A stretch of 8,929 nucleotides of DNA from Solirubrobacteraceae bacterium (GCA_030447005.1 JAUJME010000040.1:1-8929), one strand, 5' to 3'. Numbered from the stretch's first letter, positions 1 through 6,790 are shown. Notes: a model not told the origin generated them from the sequence alone. Numbers and translations: made by a program.

Positions 1-144
1 GACCGCCTGCACGGCGCCGACCTGGCGCCGGATCAGGAAGCCGCTGGTGATCGGGAAGTGCTTGACGAGGTCGCGCACCTCCATCAGCGGCTCGCCGCTC
101 GGCGCCGTACGCGCCCGGCCGTCCTCCTGCTCGGAGACGCTCAT
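1..144 (-). CDS. Peptide-type ABC transporter ATP-binding protein, second ATPase (DppF/OppF-like), N-terminal fragment
   Basis: Only the first 48 codons are inside the window; the gene continues past position 1. The visible part has a hydrophilic leader of about 20 residues and then LMEVRDLVKHFPI, an Arg-containing insert and VGAVQAV. This is how DppF/OppF-type ATPases begin, just before the AVDGVSF strand and the Walker A loop. The ATG start at 144 overlaps the TGA stop of the upstream ATPase gene (ATGA, 141-144), implying translational coupling. The protein would pair with the 141-1199 ATPase to form the cytoplasmic motor of the importer. No Walker motif is visible because the sequence stops too early, so assignment rests on the N-terminal pattern and operon position. 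No clear Shine-Dalgarno sequence precedes it, as expected for a coupled start. Confidence 0.85.
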   Translation of the reverse strand, partial: MSVSEQEDGRARTAPSGEPLMEVRDLVKHFPITSGFLIRRQVGAVQAV

Positions 145-1199
145 CCGGGGGCGTCCGTGATCGTGACCGCGCTGCGCGCGGACTCGGGCGTCGCGCCGGA
201 GGCGAGCCGCCGCCACAGGTCGCGCCGCGTCCCGGAGGCCAGGAGGCAGGCCACCGAGTGGCCGTCGGCGCCCTCGACGGGCTCCAGGGGCGGATCCACG
301 CGCTTGTGCGCGTCGCGGACATAGGGGCAGCGAGGGTGGAACGAGCAGCCCGTGGGCCGGTTGATCAGCGACGGCGGCCGGCCCTCGATCGGGACGAGCT
401 CCCCGCTGCGCGGGGTGTCGAGCCGCGGGATCGACCGCAGCAGCCCCCAGGTGTAGGGGTGCTCGGGCGCGCTGAAGAGCTGCGGGGTGGGCGCGCGCTC
501 GATGACCCGTCCGGCGTACATGACGGCGATCTCGTCGGTCATCTCGGCCACGACGCCGAGGTCGTGGGTGATGACGATCACCGCGGTGCCCGTCTCCCGC
601 TGCAGCCGGGAGAGCAGCTCGAGGATCTGCGCCTGGACGGTCACGTCGAGCGCGGTGGTCGGCTCGTCGGCGATGACCAGCCTCGGCTCGTTGATGAGCG
701 CCATCGCGATCATCGCGCGCTGGCGCATCCCGCCGGAGAACTCGTGCGGGTAGGCGTCGATGCGCGAGCGCGGCTCGGGGATCCCGACGAGCTGCAGCAT
801 CTCGAGGGCGCGGTCCCTGGCCACCTTCTTCGGCGTGTCGCCGTGCGCGCGCACCGCCTCGACGAGCTGGTCGCCCACCCGGTAGAAGGGATGCAGCGAC
901 GAGAGCGGGTCCTGGAAGATCATCGCGATCTCCCTGCCGCGGACCGCCCGCATCGCCTGCGGCTCGAGCGTCAGCAGGTCGCGGCCGTCGAACATCACCT
1001 GCCCGCTGAAGCGCGCGTTCTTGGCCCGCGTGAGCCCGAGGACGGTGAGGTTGGAGACGCTCTTGCCCGAGCCCGACTCGCCGACGATGCCGAGCGCCCG
1101 GCCCGGGTCGACGGAGAAGGAGACGCCGTCGACGGCGTGTACGACGCCGTCGTCGGTGTCGAAGCTGACCTTCAGGTCGCGGACCTCGAGGAGCGCCAC
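141..1199 (-). CDS. Peptide-type ABC transporter ATP-binding protein, first ATPase (DppD/OppD-like)
   Basis: A 352-residue ATPase that powers the importer at the cytoplasmic face of the membrane. All ABC motifs are present: Walker A GESGSGKS (40-47), Q-loop Gln96 in IFQDP, signature SGGMRQR (155-161), Walker B LVIADEP (174-180, catalytic Glu179) and switch His212. The C-terminal extension of the oligopeptide/dipeptide subfamily follows ([15 protein letters not shown], then [10 protein letters not shown]). Its cysteine cluster has Cys285, Cys291 and Cys318, but His298 stands where E. coli DppD, as I recall it, has the third Cys. About 30 polar residues trail the domain. The GTG start at 1199 is chosen because [13 protein letters not shown] is the usual N-terminus and it lies 2 nt after the permease stop. 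The frame stays open upstream through the permease gene, but that extension is a shadow. Substrate specificity is set by the binding protein, not by this subunit. Confidence 0.95.
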   Translation of the reverse strand: MALLEVRDLKVSFDTDDGVVHAVDGVSFSVDPGRALGIVGESGSGKSVSNLTVLGLTRAKNARFSGQVMFDGRDLLTLEPQAMRAVRGREIAMIFQDPLSSLHPFYRVGDQLVEAVRAHGDTPKKVARDRALEMLQLVGIPEPRSRIDAYPHEFSGGMRQRAMIAMALINEPRLVIADEPTTALDVTVQAQILELLSRLQRETGTAVIVITHDLGVVAEMTDEIAVMYAGRVIERAPTPQLFSAPEHPYTWGLLRSIPRLDTPRSGELVPIEGRPPSLINRPTGCSFHPRCPYVRDAHKRVDPPLEPVEGADGHSVACLLASGTRRDLWRRLASGATPESARSAVTITDAPG

Positions 1200-1201
1200 T
1201 G

Positions 1202-2167
1202 CTAGTACCGGACCCGCGGGTCGAGCAACGCGTACACGACGTCGACGATGAGGTTGAGGATGATGATGAAGAACGCCCCGAAGAGCACGGTGCCCTGCAC
1301 GATCGGCAGGTCGCCGCGAAGGATCGCATCGTACGCGAGCCGTCCGACGCCGGGGATGTTGAAGACCGACTCGGTGAGGATCGCCCCGCCGAGCAGGATC
1401 CCGAGGTCGAGCCCGAGGACGGTGACCACCGGCGCGAGGGCGCTGCGGACCGCATGGCGCCCGATGACGCGCCGCTCGGAGAGGCCCTTCGCGCGCGCCG
1501 TGCGGATGTAGTCCTCGCCGAGGACCTCGAGCAGGGAGCCGCGCAGCAGGCGCGAGTAGATCGCGGCGAACGAGGCGGCCAGCACGAACCACGGGAGCAC
1601 GAGGGCCTTCAGCCAGACGCCCGGGTTGTCCGTGAAGGGGACGTAGGACCCCTGCCCTCCGAGGAAGTTCAGGCCGAAGATCCCGAAGTCCGGCGCGAAG
1701 AGATACAGGGCCACGAGCCCGAGCCAGTAGACAGGGGCGGAGATCGCGATCAGCGAGAGGCCGATCGCGACGCGGTCGAAGATCGAGCGGTGCTTGACGG
1801 CGGAGAGGATCCCGACCGACAAGCCGAATGTCAGCCACACCAGCACCGCGCCCATCGTCAGGGAGAGCGTCGCCGGGAGGTTCTCGAGGATCTGCTCGAG
1901 AACCGCCTTGTTGGTCTGATAGCTGCGTCCGAAGTCCTGGAAGGCGAAGACGCGATAGACGTAGTCGCCGAACTGGACGATCAACGGCCGGTCGAGCCCG
2001 AGGTCGACACGGATCTGCTGGATGAGTTCCGGCGTCGGCTGCCGGCCCGCCCGCAGCACCGCCGGGTCGGTCGACGGGAAGACGTTGAAGATGACGAAGG
2101 TGACGCCGCTGACGACGATCAGCAGGAACACCATGCCGAACAGGCGGCGTGCGATGTAAGCGGCCAT
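1202..2167 (-). CDS. Peptide-type ABC transporter permease, B subunit (DppB/OppB-like)
   Basis: A 321-residue integral membrane protein forming one half of the importer channel. It begins MAAYIARRL, typical of DppB/OppB, and has hydrophobic segments at about 10-30, 100-121, 134-156, 186-205, 243-265 and 288-312, i.e. six membrane spans. The first periplasmic loop (about 31-99) is the long one expected for B subunits. The cytoplasmic EAA coupling loop that docks on the ATPases is at about 219-247 (EDYIRTARAKGLSERRVIGR), followed by the family pattern ESVFNIPGVGRLAYDAI and a C-terminal LLDPRVRY. Length is normal for the family. The start lacks an obvious Shine-Dalgarno; it follows a strong hairpin at 2184-2216 after the binding-protein gene. 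It pairs with the C subunit encoded at 4135-5112. Confidence 0.95.
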   Translation of the reverse strand: MAAYIARRLFGMVFLLIVVSGVTFVIFNVFPSTDPAVLRAGRQPTPELIQQIRVDLGLDRPLIVQFGDYVYRVFAFQDFGRSYQTNKAVLEQILENLPATLSLTMGAVLVWLTFGLSVGILSAVKHRSIFDRVAIGLSLIAISAPVYWLGLVALYLFAPDFGIFGLNFLGGQGSYVPFTDNPGVWLKALVLPWFVLAASFAAIYSRLLRGSLLEVLGEDYIRTARAKGLSERRVIGRHAVRSALAPVVTVLGLDLGILLGGAILTESVFNIPGVGRLAYDAILRGDLPIVQGTVLFGAFFIIILNLIVDVVYALLDPRVRY

Positions 2168-2183
2168 TAGACGAGGAGTGACG

Positions 2184-2216
2184 CATCGGCCCGCCGCGCG
2201 AGGCGGCGGGCCGATG
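2184..2216 (-). promoter_or_regulatory. Intercistronic hairpin between binding-protein and B-permease genes
   Basis: A perfect inverted repeat: 14-nt arms at 2184-2197 and 2203-2216 with a 5-nt loop. It lies in the 70-nt gap between the binding-protein stop (2238) and the B-permease start (2167). No T-run follows on the minus strand, so it is not a textbook intrinsic terminator. In ABC importer operons a structure at this place often stabilises the upstream binding-protein mRNA or attenuates downstream transcription, so that binding protein exceeds permease. That role here is inference; the repeat itself is directly visible. Confidence 0.6.
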
Positions 2217-2237
2217 GATCGGAATCCGGAGGCGACC

Positions 2238-4082
2238 CTACCTCAGCGAGGTGAAGTTCCAGTCCCAGGTCGTGGAGTACCCGTTCTGAACGCCGCGGAC
2301 GTTGGGCGACGCGGCGATTGCCTGGTAGTCCCACATGTAGGGGATGGACGGCGCCTGGGCCATGATCATCCGGTTGGCGCCGGCCCACGCCTTGGCCCGC
2401 TCCTCGGGCTCGGTGACGAGCTTCGCCTTCTCCAGCGCGGCGTTGACCGCGGGGACGTCGAGCTCGGGCCAGTTCGAGTTGCCCGTCTCGAGGATGTTCT
2501 TGCCGTTGAACGTCGGGTCGAGCATCGTCTGCGGGTCGGCGAAGTCCTGCAGCCAGCCGACGGACGGGCACACGTTGACTTCCGACTTCGGGACGTTGCA
2601 GAACTTCGTGAACATGGTGTCGCGGGTCACCAGCCGCAGCTTGGTCTTGAAGCCCAGCTCGTTGAGCTGCTGCTCGGTGATCTGCGCGATCGACTTGTCG
2701 GGCTCGGCGCTGTCCGCGACGAGGAGTAGCTCCTCGTCGCCGTCGTACTTGCCCGACGCAAAGCCGGCCTTCTTGAAGTACTCAGCGCTGAGGTTCCGGT
2801 CCCCGGCCGGGTTCTTCAGCCAGTCGAACTCCTTGGAGAAGCCGTCGAACCCGTTGGACTCCTCGAAGCCCGACATGCCGGGCGGGATGAGCCCCTGGGC
2901 GATCGCACCGAGCGCCTCGCCGCCGCGCTGCTGGCGCGCCGCATTGCGGTCGAAGCCGGCGATGACGGCCTTGCGCACGTTGATGTCGTCGAACGGGGGG
3001 CGCGACGTGTCCATCGAGATCATGCGCCAGCCACCGCCGGGGACCGCGGAGAGCTCCTTCTTGTTGCTCTGCAGCAGCCGCTTGAGCTGATTGGAGGGCG
3101 GCTCGAGCTCGCCCAGGGCCAGGCTCTCGCCGGACAACGTTCGGCGCGTCGCCACGTTGTTGTCCTCGTTGCCGGCCCGGAATTCGATCTGGTCGAGGAA
3201 CGCCGGGCGGAAGTCGTCGACCGCCGCATAGTCGGGGTTGCGGACGAGGTTGATGCGCTTGCCCGCGACGTAGCCGGTCTGCTTGCCCTGCGCGTCGCTC
3301 TCGACCTTGTAGGGCCCGGTGAAGACGGCGAACTCCTCGCCGTAGGTGGAGGGCTTCTTCCGGTCGTACTTCTGCGCGAACTCCTTCGGCACCGGCATGG
3401 AGATCGGCATGACGAGCGCGCCGGCGAGCGTCGCCCCGGTGCCCTTGGTCAGCTTGAAGACGATGGTCTGGTCGTCGGGCGTCTGGATGCCGTCGATCTC
3501 CTGATAGTCGCCCGGCTCCTTCGGTGCGCCGACCAGGTCGCCGAAGTAGGCCCGCGCGTAGCCGTTGGCGACGTTGGCGGTGAACGCTCGCTCGATCGCG
3601 TACTTGACGTCCTTGGAGGTGACCGCGCGCTTCACGGGCGCGGAGAACATCACGCCCTCCTTGAGCTTGACCGTGACGGTCTTGCCGTCGGGGGCGATCT
3701 CGGCGTCCTCCGCGGCGAGGTCGGGCACCGGCTTGCTGGTATCGCCCGGCATGTAGGCGAACAGCCCGCGGTGCAGCGCGTTCATGATCCCGAAGGCGTA
3801 CGAGTAGTACGTCTTGCCGGGGTCCATGAAATCGACGTCGCCCCCGGAGAGGACCGTCAGCTTGCCGCCCTTCTTGCCGCCCTCCGCGGGATTCTCCCGG
3901 TTGTCGGCGGCCGTGCCCGCGAAGAGCTGGTCGGTGACGCTGCCACCACCTTCGGCCTTGCTGGCCGGCGACCCGCCGCCGCCGGCGGGGGTGTCGTCGC
4001 CCCCGCCACCGCATGCGGCGAGCGCGAGCGCAGCGCCGAGCGCAGCGAGCGCGAGGAGCGTCCTCAACAGTGATCTTGACAT
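2238..4082 (-). CDS. Peptide-type ABC transporter substrate-binding lipoprotein (SBP_bac_5 family)
   Basis: A 614-residue extracytoplasmic solute receptor that captures substrate and delivers it to the permeases. The N-terminus is a lipoprotein signal: SRSLLR, a hydrophobic core, then the lipobox LAAC with Cys24 as the predicted lipid-modified residue. A flexible Gly/Ser/Ala tether runs to about residue 75. The rest matches family 5 binding proteins: a KGGKLTVL first strand, EIAPDGKTVTVKLKEGVMFS, SKDVKYAIERA, and near the end GWLQDFADPQTMLDPTFNGKN and PSIPYMWDYQ. Two cysteines ten residues apart (FCNVPKSEVNVC) could form a disulfide. The start at 4082 is chosen over an in-frame ATG at 4178 because it has a strong Shine-Dalgarno (4092-4098) and gives a proper signal peptide. 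The earlier start would lie inside the C-permease gene. Substrate (peptide, sugar oligomer, opine or other) cannot be told from sequence. Confidence 0.95.
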   Translation of the reverse strand: MSRSLLRTLLALAALGAALALAACGGGGDDTPAGGGGSPASKAEGGGSVTDQLFAGTAADNRENPAEGGKKGGKLTVLSGGDVDFMDPGKTYYSYAFGIMNALHRGLFAYMPGDTSKPVPDLAAEDAEIAPDGKTVTVKLKEGVMFSAPVKRAVTSKDVKYAIERAFTANVANGYARAYFGDLVGAPKEPGDYQEIDGIQTPDDQTIVFKLTKGTGATLAGALVMPISMPVPKEFAQKYDRKKPSTYGEEFAVFTGPYKVESDAQGKQTGYVAGKRINLVRNPDYAAVDDFRPAFLDQIEFRAGNEDNNVATRRTLSGESLALGELEPPSNQLKRLLQSNKKELSAVPGGGWRMISMDTSRPPFDDINVRKAVIAGFDRNAARQQRGGEALGAIAQGLIPPGMSGFEESNGFDGFSKEFDWLKNPAGDRNLSAEYFKKAGFASGKYDGDEELLLVADSAEPDKSIAQITEQQLNELGFKTKLRLVTRDTMFTKFCNVPKSEVNVCPSVGWLQDFADPQTMLDPTFNGKNILETGNSNWPELDVPAVNAALEKAKLVTEPEERAKAWAGANRMIMAQAPSIPYMWDYQAIAASPNVRGVQNGYSTTWDWNFTSLR

Positions 4083-4091
4083 CGACTCGTG

Positions 4092-4098
4092 TCCTTCC
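4092..4098 (-). promoter_or_regulatory. Ribosome binding site of the binding-protein gene
   Basis: GGAAGGA on the minus strand, 9 nt before the ATG at 4082. It decides the start of the binding-protein gene. A short inverted repeat (4085-4090 and 4116-4121, 6-nt arms) brackets it and would present the site in a hairpin loop; that pairing is weak. Confidence 0.75.
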
Positions 4099-4134
4099 GT
4101 CGGTTGAATGATGAGACGAGTGGGGCGCCGGCCT

Positions 4135-5112
4135 TCACTGGCGACGCGGATTGAGAGCGTCCTGCAAGCCGTCGCCAATCAGGTTGAAGGCAAGCACGGT
4201 CAGGAGCAGGGCAACGCCCGGGAAGAGCATGTACCACCAGGCGTCCGGGAAGAGGGTGGTCGCCTCGGCGATCATGGCACCCCACGACGGGGTGCCCGCC
4301 GCGACGCCCACGCCGAGGAACGACAGCGCCGCCTCGAGGAGGATGTTCGCGGGGATGAGGAGAGACGCGTAGACGATGAGCGGTGCGATGAGATTCGGGA
4401 GGACCTCGCGCGTGATGATGCGGGTGTTCGACGCGCCGAGGGATCGTGCCGCCTCGACGAACTCCTTCTCTCGCAGGGAGAGCACCTGCCCGCGCACGAT
4501 GCGGGCGATGTAGGTCCAGTTGATGATCGCGATGACCATGATCACCACGGGGAGCCCCGGCTGGATGAGGCCGCCGAAGCAGCCCTTCGCGCCGGAGCAG
4601 GCCGCGGCGAGCCCGAGCCCGAGCAGCAGGATCGGGAACGCCAGTACCACGTCGGTGAGCCGCGACAGCAGCGTGTCCACCCATCCGCGGTAGAAGCCGG
4701 CCAGCAGGCCGACGATGGTGCCGATGAAGACGGCGATGCCGGTCGCGATGAGCGCGACCTCGAGCGACACGCGCGAGCCGTAGACCGTGCGGGAGAAGAT
4801 GTCGCGGCCGATCCGGTCGACGCCGAAGGGATGGGCGGCGGACGGTCCGCTCGGGGAGCCGAACACGTCGAGCGCCTCGGAGCTCTGCACGCGCGGGCCG
4901 GGCGTGCCAGCCAGGCTGACGATCACCGGCGCGATGATCGCCAGGACGATCAGCGCGACGATGAACGCCAGCGCGGTGACCGCGACCTTGTCGCGCCGGA
5001 GGCGCCGCCAGAACAGCTGCAGCGGCGACCGCGCGATGTCGTCGCCCGGTTCGGCGACGACATCGATGGAGGTCGCGTCGGGCTCGAGCAGCTCGGGCGT
5101 GCCCGCGCTCAT
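4135..5112 (-). CDS. Peptide-type ABC transporter permease, C subunit (DppC/OppC-like)
   Basis: A 325-residue membrane protein, the second half of the importer channel and the first gene of the operon. A cytoplasmic tail contains SPLQLFWRRLRRDKVAV, the OppC N-terminal segment, leading into the first span at about 44-68. The conserved periplasmic stretch HPFGVDRIGRDIFSRTVYGSR is at 94-114. Further spans lie near 118-140, 153-171, 186-204, 242-264 and 296-315. The EAA loop (KEFVEAARSLGASNTRIITRE) is at about 216-236. A loop carries two cysteines (CSGAKGC, 172-178). The start at 5112 is supported by a perfect GGAGG 8 nt upstream; an earlier ATG at 5208 has no such support. The gene order C, binding protein, B, ATPase, ATPase differs from the usual A-B-C-D-F. 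The stop is 52 nt before the binding-protein start, so co-transcription is likely. Confidence 0.95.
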   Translation of the reverse strand: MSAGTPELLEPDATSIDVVAEPGDDIARSPLQLFWRRLRRDKVAVTALAFIVALIVLAIIAPVIVSLAGTPGPRVQSSEALDVFGSPSGPSAAHPFGVDRIGRDIFSRTVYGSRVSLEVALIATGIAVFIGTIVGLLAGFYRGWVDTLLSRLTDVVLAFPILLLGLGLAAACSGAKGCFGGLIQPGLPVVIMVIAIINWTYIARIVRGQVLSLREKEFVEAARSLGASNTRIITREVLPNLIAPLIVYASLLIPANILLEAALSFLGVGVAAGTPSWGAMIAEATTLFPDAWWYMLFPGVALLLTVLAFNLIGDGLQDALNPRRQ

Positions 5113-5118
5113 GCAGAC

Positions 5119-5125
5119 ATCCTCC
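5119..5125 (-). promoter_or_regulatory. Ribosome binding site of the C-permease gene
   Basis: GGAGGAT on the minus strand, with GGAGG ending 8 nt before the ATG at 5112. It is a near-ideal Shine-Dalgarno and settles the start of the first transporter gene. Confidence 0.85.
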
Positions 5126-5167
5126 GGCTGCTCGATGATGATGCGGTCAGTGCGGTTCCTCCCCCCA

Positions 5168-5187
5168 CGAGCGCGGATGCGCGCTCG
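5168..5187 (-). promoter_or_regulatory. Palindromic element / leader hairpin upstream of the transporter operon
   Basis: CGAGCGCG, a 4-nt loop (GATG), then CGCGCTCG: a perfect 8-bp stem located 56-75 bp before the C-permease ATG. If transcription starts near 5203, as the proposed promoter suggests, it would be in the 5' leader RNA. Alternatively it is a repressor operator. The sequence shows the symmetry only; the role is inference. Confidence 0.4.
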
Positions 5188-5209
5188 CCAAGCTGTTACC
5201 GCGGGCAAC

Positions 5210-5239
5210 CTACTACGCCGGCAGCGGGAACCCTGTCAT
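5210..5239 (-). promoter_or_regulatory. Possible promoter of the transporter operon
   Basis: On the minus strand ATGACA (5239-5234) resembles a -35 TTGACA box, and TAGTAG (5215-5210) lies 18 nt downstream as a weak -10; an overlapping TAGGTT is an alternative. It would place the start of transcription near 5203, leaving a leader of about 90 nt before the C-permease gene. The -10 match is poor, so this is tentative. Confidence 0.3.
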
Positions 5240-5261
5240 TCCGACCCACCTGGAGGTGAGC

Positions 5262-5292
5262 GTCATCATGTCGGCCCGTGGCGGCTTATCCT
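5262..5292 (+). promoter_or_regulatory. Possible promoter of the tRNA-Arg gene
   Basis: TATCCT at 5287-5292 fits the actinobacterial TAnnnT -10 pattern and ends 12 nt before the mature tRNA 5' end. That would give a short leader of about 5 nt. The -35 region (near GTCATC, 5262-5267, spacer 19) is weak. Supported mainly by position. Confidence 0.3.
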
Positions 5293-5304
5293 CCACGCGG
5301 CCCG

Positions 5305-5378
<74 letters not shown>

Positions 5379-5385
5379 CTACTTT

Positions 5386-5408
5386 GGCGGCGACATGGAT
5401 TTGCCGCC
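5386..5408 (+). terminator. Weak hairpin after the tRNA
   Basis: GGCGGC (5386-5391) can pair with GCCGCC (5403-5408) across an 11-nt loop, starting 8 nt after the tRNA. There is no T-run after it, only a short TTT before it. It may help terminate or process the tRNA transcript, but the case is weak. Confidence 0.2.
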
Positions 5409-5423
5409 CGGTCCATATCGTTG

Positions 5424-5834
5424 ATGATGGATCCGATGTTGCGGAATCGTCCCGATCTCCCTGCAGAGCTCGATGAGCTCGGTGAGCGGCTCGAGGTCGC
5501 CGCGGCGGCGCAGGTCGCCCGACGGCGCGCGTGGCGCCGGGCGTTGCGCAAGGGGACGTTGTCCGTGCTGGTCGGAACCCCGCTGGCCTTCGCGATCGTG
5601 GCGAGCGAGCTGGCGCCCTCCTCCGTGCCGGTCGAGCGGATCGCGCGGTCAGGGCCGGTGCAGATGACCACGGTGACGACCCGCCTCGCGGACCGGCGAC
5701 CGGACGCCGCCGACGCCGCGCGTGGATGGCCCTGCGTGATGTACCCCGACTGCCGACCTCGGTCCGAGGCGGCCACCGAGCCGTCGAGCGCCGGGACCGA
5801 GGCGCCGCGCCCGACGGTGGCCATCATCGGCTGA
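5424..5834 (+). CDS. Hypothetical single-pass membrane protein with a CX5C motif
   Basis: A 136-residue protein that I do not recognise. The N-terminal half is a charged, probably helical segment (LPAELDELGERLEVAAAAQ) ending in an Arg-rich patch (RRRAWRRALRK, 33-43). One hydrophobic span follows at about 46-63 (LSVLVGTPLAFAIVASELA). The positive patch before the span predicts an inside N-terminus and an outside C-terminus. The outer part is polar and Pro/Ala-rich, with Cys104 and Cys110 in GWPCVMYPDCRPR, which could form a disulfide or bind a metal. Codon third positions are strongly G/C, as in neighbouring genes, supporting a real gene. Starts TTG 5421, ATG 5424, ATG 5427 and ATG 5436 are all possible and none has a Shine-Dalgarno; 5424 is a guess. 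The layout loosely recalls small membrane regulators, but nothing specific supports that. Confidence 0.65.
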   Translation: MMDPMLRNRPDLPAELDELGERLEVAAAAQVARRRAWRRALRKGTLSVLVGTPLAFAIVASELAPSSVPVERIARSGPVQMTTVTTRLADRRPDAADAARGWPCVMYPDCRPRSEAATEPSSAGTEAPRPTVAIIG

Positions 5835-5939
5835 GCGCTTCGTCGCACCCATCGCCGGCAGTACGTTGCCGGGATGCACGAGTGCAGCCGGATGACGTGA
5901 CGTGCGCCCGCTGAAGGGCCGGCCCGATCAGGACGTCGC

Positions 5940-6770
5940 GTGAGGATCTTCTCGCGCCTCGCCGCCCTCGCGGCGCTCGGGGCGGCGACGTGGGCGGTGG
6001 CCGCCGTCGCCGGCTCGAACATCGGCATCGAGGTCGCCCCGGAGGACGACGGACCCGCCGCCACGCCGCCGCCGGCTCGGCCGCGCCCGGTCGCCGAGGC
6101 GAGCCCGGCGGCCTCCCCCGAGCCGGTGCCGGTGCGCCCGCGCGCGGCGCTGCCGCGCGCGAGCGCCGGCCTGGCCGTCGCCGACCGGGGGATGCGGATC
6201 GCGCTCGCCAACCCGGCGGTGCCGACCGGCCGGCCGCACACGCTCCGCTTCCGGCTCGCCGGCGGCTCGGCGCGGCGGGTGGCGCTCACGCTCGTGCGGC
6301 GCGACGTGCGCTACCTCCAGCGCCCGCGCGCGCGGCGCGAGGCCGGCGGCGACTGGGCCGCGGACGTGCGGCTCGCCAAGGCCGGGACCTACCGCCTGAT
6401 CGCCGACGTCGACGGCGGCCGGCGGGTGCTCGGCACCGACGTCTTCGCCGGCGGCGACTTCCAGCCCATGCCGCTGCCCGCGCCGTCGCCCACCACGGAG
6501 GTCGACGGCTACCTCGTCCGCGCGCAGTGGCGCGGCGCGTCGCTGCGCCTCGGCGTCTCGCGCCGCGGCCAGGCGGTGGCCGCGCTGCCCGCCGGCCCGC
6601 TCGTGGCGCTGCGCGACGGGGATCTCGCCTACGCGGCGGTGCGCCCGCGCGGCCGCGCGCTGCGCTACCGGATCGGCTACCCGGGGCCGGGGACCTACCG
6701 GGTCTTCGCGCCGTTCGCGGACCGCGGGCGTGTCCACGTCGCGGCGCTCACCCGCAACGCCCCGCGCTGA
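5940..6770 (+). CDS. Secreted or membrane-anchored beta-rich protein; degenerate member of a His-rich actinobacterial family
   Basis: A 276-residue exported protein of unproven function. Residues 1-25 form a signal peptide or anchor, followed by a Pro/Ala-rich linker to about 75. Two Ig-like beta modules are suggested by repeated endings: AGTYRLIADV (148-157) and PGTYRVFAPF (250-259). The framework (LVRRDVRYLQ, GTDVFAGGDFQPMPLPAPSPTTEVDGY, LVALRDGDLAYAAVRP) resembles exported actinobacterial proteins that I remember with HLHP and HVHP motifs, probably metal-related. Here those histidines are replaced (Ala115, Arg128, Arg130, Pro220, Ala233, Arg235). Only two His remain in the protein (100 and 266). 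The GTG start has AGGA 6 nt upstream (5930-5933). The gene converges on pyrE, with 10 nt between the stop codons. The export signal is clear and the family link is from memory. Confidence 0.8.
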   Translation: MRIFSRLAALAALGAATWAVAAVAGSNIGIEVAPEDDGPAATPPPARPRPVAEASPAASPEPVPVRPRAALPRASAGLAVADRGMRIALANPAVPTGRPHTLRFRLAGGSARRVALTLVRRDVRYLQRPRARREAGGDWAADVRLAKAGTYRLIADVDGGRRVLGTDVFAGGDFQPMPLPAPSPTTEVDGYLVRAQWRGASLRLGVSRRGQAVAALPAGPLVALRDGDLAYAAVRPRGRALRYRIGYPGPGTYRVFAPFADRGRVHVAALTRNAPR

Positions 6771-6790
6771 GCGCCCGCCGTCAGCCGCGG
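6762..6790. terminator. Hairpin across the convergent gene ends (possible bidirectional terminator)
   Basis: CCGCGCTGA (6762-6770) can pair with TCAGC-C-GCGG (6781-6790), giving nine base pairs with one bulged C and a 10-nt loop. The stem contains both stop codons, the TGA of the + gene and the TGA of pyrE. No T-run follows on either strand, so it is at best a U-less terminator. The pairing is visible; termination is inferred. Confidence 0.3.

Noticed and set aside
1200..2186. The ATPase frame stays open far upstream, through the whole B-permease gene, giving an apparent 681-residue protein.
   Set aside because: The extra part is Arg/Pro-rich with no domain and lies out of frame over a clear permease gene. 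The ATPase begins at GTG 1199 with its usual N-terminus.
4108..5259. Long + strand open frame opposite the C-permease gene; similar long antisense frames lie opposite the binding protein, the B permease and the ligase.
   Set aside because: High GC content suppresses stop codons in antisense frames. The translations are low-complexity, rich in Arg, Gly and acidic residues, without domains, while the opposite strand encodes clear families.
5916..5925. Palindrome GGGCCGGCCC before the secreted-protein gene.
   Set aside because: Short GC palindromes are expected by chance at this base composition, and it has no spacing relation to a promoter that I can support.
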